Source: Aedes albopictus
Lineage: Eukaryota; Arthropoda; Insecta; Diptera; Culicidae
Assembly (NCBI RefSeq): GCF_035046485.1
Contig: NC_085136.1
Span: 221,716,853 to 221,780,852, forward strand
Direction of reading: 5' to 3'
Length of the DNA stretch: 64,000 bases
Each line of letters begins with the position of its first letter. Position 1 is the first letter of the stretch. The notes under the pieces were generated by a model that was given only the letters and a program-made list of their open reading frames with translations, was not told where the DNA came from and did not search any database. Below are positions 10,508 to 21,957 of this stretch, one piece after another. Made by a program: the position numbers and the translations under genes.

Positions 10508-11229
10508 TTTTTAATGAAATCGTAAGTTTTTTTTATGTGACCTATTATTTTCTAAAAATAGAATAACACACTTAAAATAATTACCCAAAAATGAGTATGA
10601 AAATTAGTTTTTACCCTATTTGATTTTTACCCTAATTGAAAATATCAAACTGTATTATAATTTTGATATATTTTATCAAAAACTTAGAACAGGGCTTGAT
10701 ATATTTTTGATGTATTTGTAACAAACTCTGATACACTTTTGTTAGAACCCTTATGATTTTCTGTTAGAATTTTTGTTATTTTAACAACATCCTGCATCTA
10801 AATTATAACTGCCTATGTTAGAAAAAATCTGTGTAACATAATAACATATTATGATATAATTTTGTTATGATCGCCTAGTCGGGTAAGGTTTAGTTCTCGT
10901 AAGTGATTCTTTCAATTGTACCTTTTGATCAGTGAGAGATTTTCGTTTGTATCAGATCGAACGAGTTTGGGTTTTTGTGTTGTATTGGTAGTTCCTACCT
11001 GACCTGCCCTGAGAGGACTAGTCGGGTACGGTTTATGAACACGCCCTTTCTCAGTACAACCCGTTGTACTGGCGCTTAAGCGAAGGGGTTTCAAAAGGGT
11101 AGTTCGCTGAGGAGCTGGCCGATTTTGCGGACATAGTTTGAAACACTCGGCTGTAAAAATACCTACGGTTTAGGGACATTACCCGCTGTTTTTTGCTATT
11201 TCTGCCATCACAATCTACCAACTGTTACA

Positions 11230-11599
11230 AAGGTGGAAGCAGCACTTCGATCAGCGCCTGAATGACGTGGAGAACGTAGGCACGGGAGACCGCGGCACCG
11301 GAGGAAACGAAGATGCCAGTGCAGCGGAGGACGGAAATGAGCCAGCTCCCACGCTGAGGGAAGTTATGGATGCCAAAACCAACAAAACAGCTGGTAAGGA
11401 TGGTATCTCGCTGAACTCATCAAGATGGACCCAGAAAAGTTGTCCACCTCTCTGCACCGACTGATAGTCAGGATCTGGGTGACCGAACAGCTACCGGAGA
11501 AGTGGAAGGAAGGGGTAATCTGCCCCATTCACAAGAAAGGCGGCCATTTGGAATTTCAGAACTTCAAAGGGATAACTATTTTGAATGCTACCTACAAAG
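11230..11599 (+). pseudogene. RTE copy A, piece 3 (RT N-terminal part)
   Basis: This piece parallels 35094-35472 of copy B, from WKQHFDEHLN through the KDGI, LPEEWKEGIICPIHKKG and ITILNA motifs of the RT palm. There are frame breaks near 11375-11425. It stops exactly at CTACAAAG, where the hAT-like element inserted. Confidence 0.75.
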
Positions 11600-12901
11600 C
11601 AGTGTTGCGAAATGAGCGAGTACTCACACAACTAGTCAAACTCACGAGTGAGTATGAGCAGTACACCTTAAACTCACCGTGAGTATTACTCACATTTGAG
11701 TAAGCGCTGTACAACTCACACTCACTCGTGAGTATTGACGTGCAGATACTCACTCACGAGTATGCTTTACTCATATTCATACGGTAATCTAAAATTTATC
11801 TAAATGCTTAGGATTCCATATCAATCATTAAAATGGTATGTTTTATTGGGGCGAATGTATTGAATCAGTAGACAAGGTTGCTTGTCAATAATTCTATTGT
11901 TTTTTTATTCTAGTGAATTGTATCTTACTGGTAGTTCTAAGCGCTCCGTTAAAGGCGGTCCTGATGAGGTCCCCTTTGAGCCCAACAGCTCAACGTGAGG
12001 GCTTTTATTTGAACTCAAACCTCTTGTAGACAGAGATCAATGCCCTGAAATGGCTGTCATCTACATATAACTGGCGTGAATCCAAAAATTTGGTGCTGGA
12101 CGTGGTGCTGATTTGAATGGGCGGTTGCATTAAGCTGAAAACAGTGTTTTTTTTTTCTGTTAGTGCTGGCGTCACATTCACATATATGTAATTGAGTTCA
12201 GCGTTGTTTTAAATGGACGAAATGTATTTGCATGCTTGTGCGTCTTGTAAATTTAATAAAGAACACTAAATGCATTGAACAAATGTGTAAACGATCGTTT
12301 CTCAAATGCACGATAATTCGTACTAGTTCAAGAACTAACGCTTTCTCCAGGGGGTTGGCAGAGATAGCAATTAGGAAAAAGTAATTTTACGGAATCGTGT
12401 GGTGTGCTCGATTGGTAGCCGATTTGACCTTGGATTTGACAGTTCGATAGCAGCAGACCTGCTGCAAAGGCGCATATAGTGCTGAATTAATGCCATTTTA
12501 GCTGCTTATTGGTTACCTGGGTGTGATTACTGGCCATGTTACTGGTAGTAATTTGCGCAGCAGTTTTTTTTCTTTTTAGGTCCGAGGCTCATATAATTAG
12601 GGTGGTCCAACTTAATATGGAAAAAAAACTAAGACTTGAAAAACCTCATGGGATTCCTTCAGAATTTGTTTCTTTTTTCATTCTTCAATCACTTTACGTA
12701 ATTTACAGCTCTTTTGTCCACCAGGGCACTGCGTGAGCGATTCCAATTGGAAGCTGTACTTACACTTTGTACAGCTCCTAAATGTATTCTATTATAATTC
12801 TACTAGATCGAGCTGGATTCCGTTGCGCTGCTTTCACTTTCTACACTATCATGGTAGAATGATGAGCACGAGGATGTTGATGTGTGGCTCTTGTTCCTTT
12901 T

Positions 12902-13114
12902 CCAGTCCGATTGGGGGTCCATTATGAGTTGCCGTTAGCCGTTATCCAGGAGTCCGGGTCCGTTGGAGCATATGCTCTGAAGAGGGTCAGGTGCCAGCTG
13001 CTCTCGGGGGGAAGAGCAACTGACGAAAAATTGCAAGTGCCGGGCTGGGACCGAACCCATGACCATCCACGTATGAAGTGAACGTGTAGCCACTACGCTA
13101 CAGGCCCTGGCAAT
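12902..13114 (-). mobile_element. tRNA-derived SINE within the hAT-like element
   Basis: On the minus strand an A box (TAGCGTAGTGG, near 13097) and a B box (GGTTCGGTCCC, near 13052) form a tRNA-like head, followed by a GC-richer body. TTGTTCCTTTT occurs at 12891-12901 and again at 13115-13125, an 11-bp target duplication that fixes both ends. The 75-77 aa open frames across it are incidental. Confidence 0.8.
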
Positions 13115-14005
13115 TTGTTCCTTTTGTCATCCATAAGCTCCAATAAAGTTTTGTTTCAATTTTATCAAGTCTAAGCACTTTTTTATGAAACATCCAGCAA
13201 TTTGTGCTGATAGGGCACAAAAATGTACTGGATTCTAGCAAAAAAATTCTTGAAAATCAACTATTCGTTTTGCTGGTTTTTGCTTTGCTGGATGCGTTAA
13301 GTGTGTAAGTTTCATGTTCGAAAGTTGAGTACTCAAGTAAATTTACTATTTTTTGTAAATTTTAACTTACAAACTGATCAAGTGTTTAGTATGAGGAAAA
13401 ACGTTACTTTTCCTTACGGAATAATAGAACGGACTATTTTTCCGCGCAGAAAAAACTACAACTCTTTTAGATTTACAAGGGAGGCGTTACCAGTATTAAA
13501 CTTTTTTTTCCTTACTTGCCCACTCAAGTAATTTTGAAGCGAAACCACTATTTGTCCATTATATGCCCTATCTTTTTGCACAGTAATAGAAACTAGCCAC
13601 ATGGGAAAAACGATCAAATGTATGCACATAAGAAAAGTTTTAAATGTTTGGACTTAGGAGATGCTGTAATTGACCCTACCATTTTTATTTGAAGGTAGGT
13701 AAATATATGCCAAACATCTTTATTGAATACCGTAAAGTGACCCGACGTATGCGAAAAAAGTTATACCATTGACAAAGTGTGGTGAAATATAGAGATTTCC
13801 TAATTGATGATATTACTTTGCATGCGTAGGTAAACAATAAGAGTTTTTAGCCTATGGTGCCAAGGCTCTCGAGCAGATCCACCTATCCTCGAAAACTGTG
13901 CCTTGTATATAAATAATCACCATTGCAGTACAGAATAAACGAAAACATCATTTCAAACCAACAAAAATAACTTACTCACTAAACTCACCGTGAGTAAAAT
14001 GAGTA

Positions 14006-14103
14006 ACTCACGCGCGAGTAATGACGTCATACTCTCGCGTGAGTATTACTCACAAGTGAGTAATACTCACGCGAGAGTATGACGTCATTACTCACGCGTG
14101 AGT
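14006..14103. repeat. 98-bp near-perfect palindrome in the hAT-like right end
   Basis: Two 48-bp arms (14006-14053 and 14056-14103) are reverse complements with one mismatch and a 2-bp loop. Each arm contains TGACGTCA and several GAGTA/TACTC motifs. It lies in the right subterminal region of the hAT-like element and could form a cruciform or be a clustered transposase-binding site. Confidence 0.9.
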
Positions 14104-14208
14104 ATACTCATACGCGAGTAACTCACAGCGTGAGCATTACTCGCAAATGAGTAAGGTGAGTGAGTATTTTTTACTCGTGAGCATGAGTTTCGCAACACTG
14201 CTACAAAG

Positions 14209-14846
14209 TGCTATCCCTAATCATCTTTCGTCGTCTGTCACCCAAAACGAATAAGTTCGTGGGAATTTATCAAGCCGATTTCATCAACGGCCGGTCGACA
14301 ACGGACCAGATCTTCATCGCAGGGCAAATCCTCCAGAAATATCGTGAATAACAGAGCCCAACGCATCACCTTTTCATCGACATCAAAGCAGCATACGACA
14401 GTATCGACCGCGTAGAGCTATGGAGAGTCATGGATGAAATCGGCTTTCTTGGGAAGCTGATTAGACTGATTAAAGCAACGATGGACGGTGGTGTATGCCT
14501 CAAAAACAAAGTACATGCTGGTAGGCCGTACCGAACACGACCGGATCCATCTGGGTAGTAATGTTACGGTAGACGGGGATACCTTCGAGGTGGAGGAGGA
14601 ATTCGTCTACCTCGGATCCTTACTGACGGCTGACAACAACGTGAGTCGTTAAATTCGAATGCGCATCATCAGCGGAAGTCGGGTCTTCTACGGACTCCAG
14701 AAGAAGCTGCGGTCTAAAAAAATCACCCATGTATCAAATGCACCATGTACAAAACACTAATAAGACCGATGGTCATCTACGGACTCGAGACATGGACCAT
14801 GCTTGAGGAGGACCTGCAAGCACTCGGAGTTTTCGAGCGACGCATG
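14209..14846 (+). pseudogene. RTE copy A, piece 4 (RT core to C-terminal region)
   Basis: The piece follows copy B from the IIFRRLSPK motif through YQAGF, STTDQIF, FIDFKAAYDS and the ATMDG motif. It then jumps at about 14490 to KYMLVG and the VTIDGDTFEVVEEFVYLGSL region. The palm motifs with the FADD catalytic residues are therefore deleted. It continues to LGVFERRM at 14846, where the 9.85 kb composite begins. Confidence 0.75.
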
Positions 14847-15654
14847 TCACGGGAAAAAATCCGCTGCTGAGGGATTCCACGGAGGCACGCAAGTCGATCC
14901 TGAGCGACCATTTCAAAAATATCCGAAACTTTGCACAGTTTTTCAATTTCATCTAAAACGTCATTTTTCAATATCAAATCTTCATATAGAGTCACGTCTA
15001 ACTTTTCAAAAGGGTGTATGTGAAAATGGTTGAAAAATATTCAAAAAGCTGCACAGCAAAAACGGTTCGTTCGATTGTTATGATTTTTTCAGCAAAGTTA
15101 GATAACTTAATGGGGATTGCTAAGAAAATATACACTGTAAAAAATTTTTTTTTTGCATTAAAAAAATATCATTTTTGTCACACAAACTCAAATATCTCAA
15201 AACCCTATCTTTTTACCAACGTGATTTTTTCAGGGAAAACGGTCCATTATATTAGCTATCTACCATAAAAATTTGGTGATGGTAAACTAATAAACAAAAA
15301 AGTTATGATATTTCAAACATTTCACAATTTTTACATTTAGTAAAAAAAATATGTTTTTTTTACCGTGTACATTATTCAGAGAATCGCATTATGATGCTGA
15401 TTTTATTGTTAAGGCTACCGCATGAATTAAACAAGTTATTTTCATGATATTTTTATTTAATTATTCATAACTATTATAGCATCTATTAGAAACTTAGACG
15501 CGATCCAGTGTAGTGATCAAAAGTATTGATAGTGTCATTATTTTTATTGTACGTGACTGGCGAAAAATTCTGTTAATAGGGTTAAAACCTGTTGATAATA
15601 AGAAACATAAGTAATATTATTTTTAAGATAAAAGCTGCAAAACAAAAGTTTTAT

Positions 15655-15895
15655 ATAGACGAATGCGTCTAGTTTACCTGCAAAAAAACTTACCTCTTAG
15701 ATAATAGATTTTATGATGGAGAGAAAGCGAGTAACTGCAACACCAACAAATACATAATAGGTGCATACCACGACAATGCTCTAGACGTCTAGTTTACCTG
15801 CAAAAATTTACCTATCAGAGAATAGAATCATAAATATCGGGAGGAAGCGAGTAACTTCAACAACAACAAATGCATGATAGGTACCATGACCAGGC
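15655..15895. repeat. Imperfect tandem duplication of about 120 bp
   Basis: Two adjacent copies, starting near 15665 and 15786, each begin with GTCTAGTTTACCTGCAAAAA. They continue through a TAGA(A)TAATAGA-type block, an AGCGAGTAACT block and a CAACAAATRCATRATAGGT block. They lie in the 5' non-coding part of the 5.5 kb transposon. Confidence 0.75.
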
Positions 15896-17457
15896 TTGGC
15901 ATTAGTCATGAGGTTCACAAGCATGCTAGGGTTTTGCCCATGTGATGCGTCGCCAACGAATGCGATGGTAGCAACCATGCTTCACCTACCCAAAGCACAT
16001 CGACACGACCCAGATACCATAGGTAACCCGTCTTGACCATCGCTCGTTTGACCGTCAATGAAGGATACTGTCCTTCATGAAATTCTAGGTTTCATTTGAT
16101 GCCGTCTGTAGAGTTGGTATGATTTATAATTAATATTATTTTTATATAAACGTTCAAATATTGCAGATTGATACTTGTTTTGGAAACTACTAGAATCGAA
16201 TCACAGGTTCGGGAACGCCAAGAAAGGAATATAAACCAGAGTTGCCGTGAATTGTTGATGTTACCTCAAGCTTTTGATCTAGTGGTGGAACTTAGAGAAA
16301 CTGCGCCAACAAGCGCCACGTCTTTTAGGATGTAACACTGTTTGTACTGTGCACAACCAGCGTGTTTTCACAAAGAGCGGGTACTCGGCGTACGGTGTGA
16401 TTGATTTATTCCAACTTCGTGTGTGTCTTTCAGTAAATCAAACCTAAAATAAACGTGTACTGTCGGAACTTGAGAGATCTTATAAATTCAATAGAAATGT
16501 GGAGACAAGCAACATATTCAATCAACGTAGGGTTTCTAATGGGGAACAGTTGGGGCATTTTTTTTGTACGGGATGCTAAATTGAGAATCTTAACGTCTGT
16601 CGAAAATGTTTATATAGCCAATATATTAAGCAATCGAGAATAAATCCTCTAACCTCGTCCATTTGTTTGCGAAGCGTAATGTAACTTAGGCCCCCGGCGG
16701 ATCATCCGGGGCTAAAATCTCCCGATCTTCATGACGCCTTTTTATGCGAAAAAATGTCCAAAAGTTGGGATGCGTCATAGAATCCTATGTTCCTTTTTTC
16801 CTAGGACTTTGTGACGCATCTGCTTGGTTGGACGTTATGTCACGAAAAAAATCGCCATAAGACCTGTGACGTTATGGCCTCGATAGTTATGATACTGCGT
16901 CATTAGGGTCATTAGCCATTCATGCAAATTAGTCGGACTCATAACTACAAAAATGTGTAGCTTTGGGAAAGCCTTCTTTTTACTTATACATTTCTTTATC
17001 GAGTTTAGAATGCATTACCAAATTCTAGGTACCTAATCCAAAAAACACCACACACTACTACAGTACTGTCGCGACCGTCATGACCATCGATTCAATGGGC
17101 CGAGAACTCCGAACGTCACTCAAAACATAATCGTGATTGTTGAAGTCCCCGAGGTAACAACGCAACCGATAAACAATTTGTTTTTTCATCTTGACTACGC
17201 TGTACGGCGATTTCATGAGCCTATTGCGATTGTGTGGCAGTGAAAACGAATACATGCTCAGGTCGGTTCGAAAGTGAGTATTAACGGTGACCAATGCCAA
17301 GCCTGACCATGACAATGCTCACGAAAAAGCAAAAAAATACTACCGCTATGGTTATTAAGGATTGTAAAGTAAAAGTTTTCTTCAGTCAAGTAAACGACAC
17401 CAAACTAGTCAGTAAAAACTTGAAAGTGATTTTGTTTATTAAAATCTAACGAACAAC

Positions 17458-19551
17458 ATGAGTAGTCGCTTTCTCAACTGTTGTAGGCCGTTTGCAGAAA
17501 AAAAGTGCTCAAAAGAGTTACGAAATCTCACCGAAAGCACCATAGATAAACTGAAAGCGACAGGTTATGCTCCAATGTCCACATTGAATACAAATTTACG
17601 CATTTGCACGTCCTGCCGTCTAAACGTTGACAAACGAGCAATCTGTATATCATCGGAAGAGCAGGGCGCAGGAAGTTCGAAAACGACAACAACTGAGGAA
17701 TTACTAGAAGTTCCAAGTGCAGAGAGCCTTGCCACCGTACCATCAGCGACATCTGTTTCAACAAATCAATCGGAAGATGAGTGTATTCAAAAGGTAAACA
17801 TCGAACGCTTTAACGAGGGCATAGCTGGGATAAAAGTGACTCCGATTAAATGGACGAAGATGGACTACGTTTATTATCCAGAGAAAAAATACCGTGAAAT
17901 AAACGAAGCTGTACGTAGAAACCTCTTCAAATTAGGACCTGAGGATGTGGAAAATACAGACTACGATGAGGTAATTATGAATATGAAGGAAAGGTTCTCG
18001 AATCCAGCCACGACAAGGAAAGAAAAATTATTGATTTTGTCGATGCTGCCAAGTTCGTGGTCTATTCAAGATGCCATTGATGAGTTCGAAACCAATAGAT
18101 ATACAGTAAAAGAGGCAAAACTATTTAAGAATAACTGTCTTTCAACCAAAAATACTAGGTCTAGTAATGCGTTAACAGACGAGGCAAAAGAAATAGTAGT
18201 TCAATATTTTGAAGATGATGAAGTAAGTCGAGCTATGCCTGGCCAGAAAGATTATGTATCAGTAAAACAAGATGGAAAGCGTCAAGCAATCCAAAAACGA
18301 TTAATGATGACGACATTGAAAGAAGCTTACACACGCTTCAAGGAAATTCACAATAATATTAAAGTAGGTTTTTCCTCATTTGCAAGCCTTCGGCCAAGGC
18401 AATGCAAGCTTCTTTCCAATTCAGGAACACATAATGTTTGTGTGTGCACAACCCATGAGAATATTAACCTTATTTTACATAGTTTGAAAAGAATAAATTT
18501 AACAAAGGATATTAAAATGTTAACTGGTAGTCTTTTGTGTGAAAATACAACATCAAATTGCTACCTACGATCTTGTTCGGATTGTCCAGATTCTTCATTA
18601 TTGGAAAATACTTTATTCGGTGAGTTTGAAGAAAAATATATTGATCAGTTATCATTTGAGCAATGGGTAACCACGGATAGGTGTGACCTAGAAACAATTG
18701 TAAAACCTGTAGATGAGTTTGTGTCATATTTTTGCTTGAAATTAGAAAGTTTAATCCCTCACGATTTCATTAAAACAGAGCAATCCAGCTTTTTAAAAAA
18801 TACGAAAAATACGTTACAAAATGGTGAATTTTTAGTCATTTGTGATTTTTCTGAAAATTACAGTTTTGTATTGCAAGATGAAGTTCAGTCCCATCACTGG
18901 AACGTGCAACAAGCTACAATTCATCCATTCGTTATTTATTTTAATGGAAGTTCGCAAATTGAACACTTTAGTTTCATTGTAATTTCCGAAGATTTAAGGC
19001 ACGATTCAATATCCGTAAACTTGTTCATTGCCAAAATGATTAACTTTTTACGCGTTGATAAACATAAAGAAGTCAAAAAGATATATTTTATGTCTGATGG
19101 AGCAGCGTCGCAGTACAAAAACCGTAAGAATTTTTCGAGCCTATGTCAATTTAAATCAATGTACGGAATTGATGCAGAATGGCATTTTTTTGCTACGTCA
19201 CATGGCAAAGGTCCTTGTGATGCTATTGGAGGAACAATAAAGCGCATGGCCACAAGAGCAAGTTTAGCCAAAGAACGTGAGCATCCAATTAAAACTGCGA
19301 AAGAACTTTTTGAATGGGCGAATCGTAGAAAAGAAGAAGATTTAACCAAATTATCATTTTGTTTTACTACTACGGAAGAGTACGAAATAAAGGCTTCAGA
19401 GCTCAGCGAGCAATATAATAACGCGAAAACGATCCAAGGAACCCAAAAATTCCATTGTTTCATTCCATTGTCAGAAAATAAAATTAAAGCAAAACTATAC
19501 TCAAACTGTTCTGACAATAATGCCAAAGTGTTCGATATTGTAAAAAAATAA
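17458..19551 (+). CDS. Transposase-like protein, 697 aa
   Basis: A single intact 697-residue ORF lies inside the 5.5 kb inverted-repeat element. The N-terminal part has paired cysteines (CC at 8-9, CTSC near 50-53) that may bind zinc. The middle contains GTHNVCVCTTHENI (about 322-335), a motif of an animal repeat-associated family I recognise only by eye. The C-terminal half has acidic residues in conserved-looking blocks: VICDFSENY (about 460), LQDEVQSHHW, FMSDGAASQYKN (about 543) and HGKGPCDAIGG (about 581). These suit an RNase H-fold DDE transposase. It would cut and paste the element in the nucleus. The ATG at 17458 is the first in frame. AATAAA motifs follow just after the stop (near 19551). 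I lean to a Sola-type transposase, low certainty on the superfamily. Confidence 0.7.
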   Translation: MSSRFLNCCRPFAEKKCSKELRNLTESTIDKLKATGYAPMSTLNTNLRICTSCRLNVDKRAICISSEEQGAGSSKTTTTEELLEVPSAESLATVPSATSVSTNQSEDECIQKVNIERFNEGIAGIKVTPIKWTKMDYVYYPEKKYREINEAVRRNLFKLGPEDVENTDYDEVIMNMKERFSNPATTRKEKLLILSMLPSSWSIQDAIDEFETNRYTVKEAKLFKNNCLSTKNTRSSNALTDEAKEIVVQYFEDDEVSRAMPGQKDYVSVKQDGKRQAIQKRLMMTTLKEAYTRFKEIHNNIKVGFSSFASLRPRQCKLLSNSGTHNVCVCTTHENINLILHSLKRINLTKDIKMLTGSLLCENTTSNCYLRSCSDCPDSSLLENTLFGEFEEKYIDQLSFEQWVTTDRCDLETIVKPVDEFVSYFCLKLESLIPHDFIKTEQSSFLKNTKNTLQNGEFLVICDFSENYSFVLQDEVQSHHWNVQQATIHPFVIYFNGSSQIEHFSFIVISEDLRHDSISVNLFIAKMINFLRVDKHKEVKKIYFMSDGAASQYKNRKNFSSLCQFKSMYGIDAEWHFFATSHGKGPCDAIGGTIKRMATRASLAKEREHPIKTAKELFEWANRRKEEDLTKLSFCFTTTEEYEIKASELSEQYNNAKTIQGTQKFHCFIPLSENKIKAKLYSNCSDNNAKVFDIVKK

Positions 19552-19680
19552 ATAAAATCAAATAAAAAATAAGTAAAACTGTTTTCATGATCTCATAACC
19601 CATAATAAAATCCAAACCCAAAACTCTTAGCCCTCTCTTACCCCTATTGTGTCAAATCTATGATTATTGTTGTGTAATTT

Positions 19681-19800
19681 GAGAATTCATTTATATGTAT
19701 AAATATTATATGTATATATATTATATGTATATATATTACATGTATATACATATAATATAAATACATATAATATTTATACATATAATATACATAATACAAA
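19681..19800. repeat. AT-only palindromic microsatellite
   Basis: About 110 bp of TATATGTATA-type repeats form an inverted repeat centred near 19745. The left side reads TTATATGTATAAATATTATA and the right side is close to its reverse complement. It lies downstream of the transposase ORF and could extrude as a hairpin. Confidence 0.75.
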
Positions 19801-21139
19801 TGAATACACAAATATTGAATATCGTAAAAACAACTTGTTTAACTCCCGCAAGACCCTTAACAAAAAAAACAGCACCAAACTGTGATTCTCGAAATAATTT
19901 ACACGGTAAAAAAATTTTTTTCTACTAAATGTAAAAAATTGTGAAATGTTTGTTTATTAGTTTACCATCACCAAATTTTTATGGTAGATAGCTAATATAA
20001 CGGACCATTTTCCCTAAAAAAATGACGTTGGTAAAAAGATAGGGTTTTGAGATATTTAAGTTTTTGTGACAAAAATTATATTTTTTAATGCAAAAAAAAT
20101 ATTTTTTTTACAGTGTATATTTTTTTAGTAATCACCATTTAGTTATCTAACTTTGCTGAAAAAATCATAACAATCGAACGAACCGTTTTTGCTGTGCAGC
20201 TTTTTGAATATTTTTCAACCATTTTCATATACACCCTTTTGAAAAGTTAGTCGTGACTCAACATGAAGATATGATATCGAAAAATGTTGATTTAGATGGA
20301 ACTGAAAAACTGTGCAAAGTTTCAGCTCAATAGAAAATCATGAATTAAAAAAAGTCCTAAATTTTGATGCTGTTGCTTGGAATCGCTCTGTTGAAACCTG
20401 CTAAATGAGCCATGATTTCGCGAAAAATGTGTGTTTTCATGTTATAAATATACACCACAAAAAAAGGTCATACTTTCATGACTCATGTTGCCGTAACGTG
20501 ACCTTGGCGTTACGTTTTTCATATTTATTGACAAAAATTTGTAAGTTAAGTAAATATATCATGCCCATGAATACCAGAACTATTAATTAGATTCATAAAA
20601 CCAGAAGCGGTATTCATAGAACTAGTAGTTGTCATTTATGTTTCCAGTTTTATTAGCGAAATTTGGTAAGTCGGTTCATATTATCATGAAGTACGTACTC
20701 AAACTATGAACTAAATTTATGAAAGCTTGAGCATTACTCATGGTGCAAGTATTTGTCATTTATGGTACTGGATCGATTTGCGAAAAATGGTAGTACTGGT
20801 CATGTTATCATAAAGCATGTTCTAAATTTATTACCTAATGTTATAAAAACATAAGCAGTATGCATGATTCTAGTATTTGTAATTTATACTATCGGATTAA
20901 TTGGTGCAAAGTGGCATTTAAGGTCATGTTATCGTGAAGCACGCCCTCTGAAATCATGAACAAGATTCCTGAATATTGAAGTATTTTTATGATTCTGGTA
21001 TTTGTCAATAATGATGCCCGTTTTATTAGCAAAAGGCCGTACATAGAGTCATGATACTATGAAGCATGCATGCTGTAATCATGATTCGTCTTCATGAAAT
21101 CATAAGAAGTACTCATGATTGTAATATTTCACCCTCATT

Positions 21140-21957
21140 CTCGTTTACGGATGTATCCACTTTCGATCGAATTTGATTAGTTCGAATCTTTCGCTCATTT
21201 GATTATGCTGACGTAATCGGCAATACACACGAAATACTTTCGAAAGTGGATTCGAACGTAAACAATACAGGCTCTCTTTCGCACGGCATCACGTTTTCTG
21301 TCTTGTCTCACTGCTTGTTTCTTACGAGCTTTGCTCGTTTGGCTGCACTTGTTGCGATTTCTTTTGTCTTGTTTGGCTGCAAAAAAACAAAGTCTATTCT
21401 TCATTACACCACGCAAGTCTATTCTTCATTACACCACGAAACCTAACCTCGAAATGTTTGACATTAGCCAGGTCATTTTGACAGATCACACACATGCAAG
21501 AAAGAGACGAACAATTTTCTTGCAGTTTGCCGACCTTTTCTTGCTCGTGTGAGATCTGTCAAAATAACCTGGCTCCATACTGTCAAATTTTCATTCATAA
21601 AAAGAGCGATCAGTTGTTCTGAACCGTCTCGTAAAATGGTCCATAGACATAGGGGGCGTCCATAGATAACGTCATGCATTTAGCCAAAATTTTGTGCCGG
21701 AATTGTGCGTGAGCTTGATTGTTCTGCTGCTGATGAAGCTGGCCGGAGTTTTGTGCCAGAATATGGAGTTTTTCCACTTTCAACTTCTGGAATGTAGTTC
21801 AATAATTATATAGTTTAATACTATTTAAGTAAGAACAATTCACTACACTTTTTCGAAAACCAAAAAAAAAATCTCACCGGAAAACACTGCCGCTCACAAA
21901 AGGCGCCTTGACAGAAGTGACAAAAATGGCGTAGGTGATTCTGCGCGAGGGTTTGCG
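21140..21957. other. No gene; small repeats
   Basis: The region holds a 24-bp duplication (21390-21413 and 21415-21438) and a foldback MITE (21458-21576). Around 21180-21260 an inverted CTTTCGA...TCGAAAG segment is present. The short open frames look fortuitous. Confidence 0.4.
21458..21576. mobile_element. Foldback MITE
   Basis: The left arm AGCCAGGTCATTTTGACAGA and the right arm (complement of AGCCAGGTTATTTTGACAGA) face each other. Related GCAAGAAA/TTTCTTGC inner arms make a hairpin of about 115 bp. No clear target duplication was seen. Confidence 0.65.

Larger units (their letters stand above)
8103..10883. mobile_element. TA-flanked element with CCCGACTAG inverted ends
   Basis: The left end CCCGACTAG...CATAACAA at 8103 and the inverted right end (TTGTTATGATCGCCTAGTCGGG ending at 10883) form terminal repeats of about 40 bp. 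The first 9 bp match perfectly. TA flanks both ends (8101-8102, 10884-10885), as expected for a Tc1/mariner-type MITE. A further CTAGTCGGGTA end lies at about 11015, suggesting a second family member nearby. At 2.8 kb it is long for a MITE, so other sequence has probably inserted inside, including a tRNA-like stretch at about 10430. Confidence 0.65.
6714..11229. mobile_element. 4.5 kb insertion with TGTAAC...GTTACA ends (LTR-like?)
   Basis: The insertion splits RTE copy A between AAGG (6710-6713) and a second AAGG (11230-11233). It starts TGTAAC and ends GTTACA. TG...CA ends with a 4-bp duplication would fit an LTR or solo LTR. A TATATAAAG box near 7637 and an AATAAA near 7617 are compatible with that. 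I found no second LTR copy, primer-binding site or gag-pol. Much of the length comes from MITE-like DNA nested inside (about 6783-7175 and 8103-10883). The classification is tentative, while the insertion itself is well supported. Confidence 0.5.
11600..14200. mobile_element. Non-autonomous hAT-like element
   Basis: Ends CAGTGTTGCGAAA (11600) and TTTCGCAACACTG (ending 14200) are perfect inverted repeats. The same 8-bp sequence CTACAAAG flanks both sides (11592-11599, 14201-14208). An 8-bp duplication with CAGTG-type ends is the hAT signature. Both subterminal regions are packed with GAGTA/TACTC motifs, plausible transposase-binding sites. The 2.6 kb interior contains a SINE (12902-13114) but no transposase, so movement would depend on a helper copy. 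Removing it rejoins the AAYKVLSQ region of RTE copy A. Confidence 0.88.
14869..20388 (+). mobile_element. 5.5 kb DNA transposon with about 0.5 kb inverted repeats
   Basis: Long terminal inverted repeats run from about 14869 to 15395 and from about 19890 to 20388. They match over most of their length, for example the ACTTTTCAAAAGGGTGTATG block near 15001 against its complement near 20240. The outermost 10 bp are GAGGGATTCC and GGAATCGCTC. Flanks are TGCT and TGTT, possibly a 4-bp duplication with one change. One long intact ORF (17458-19551) lies inside. The 2 kb before the ORF contains a tandem duplication and no other gene. Superfamily uncertain; Sola (4-bp duplications) is a candidate. Confidence 0.7.
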
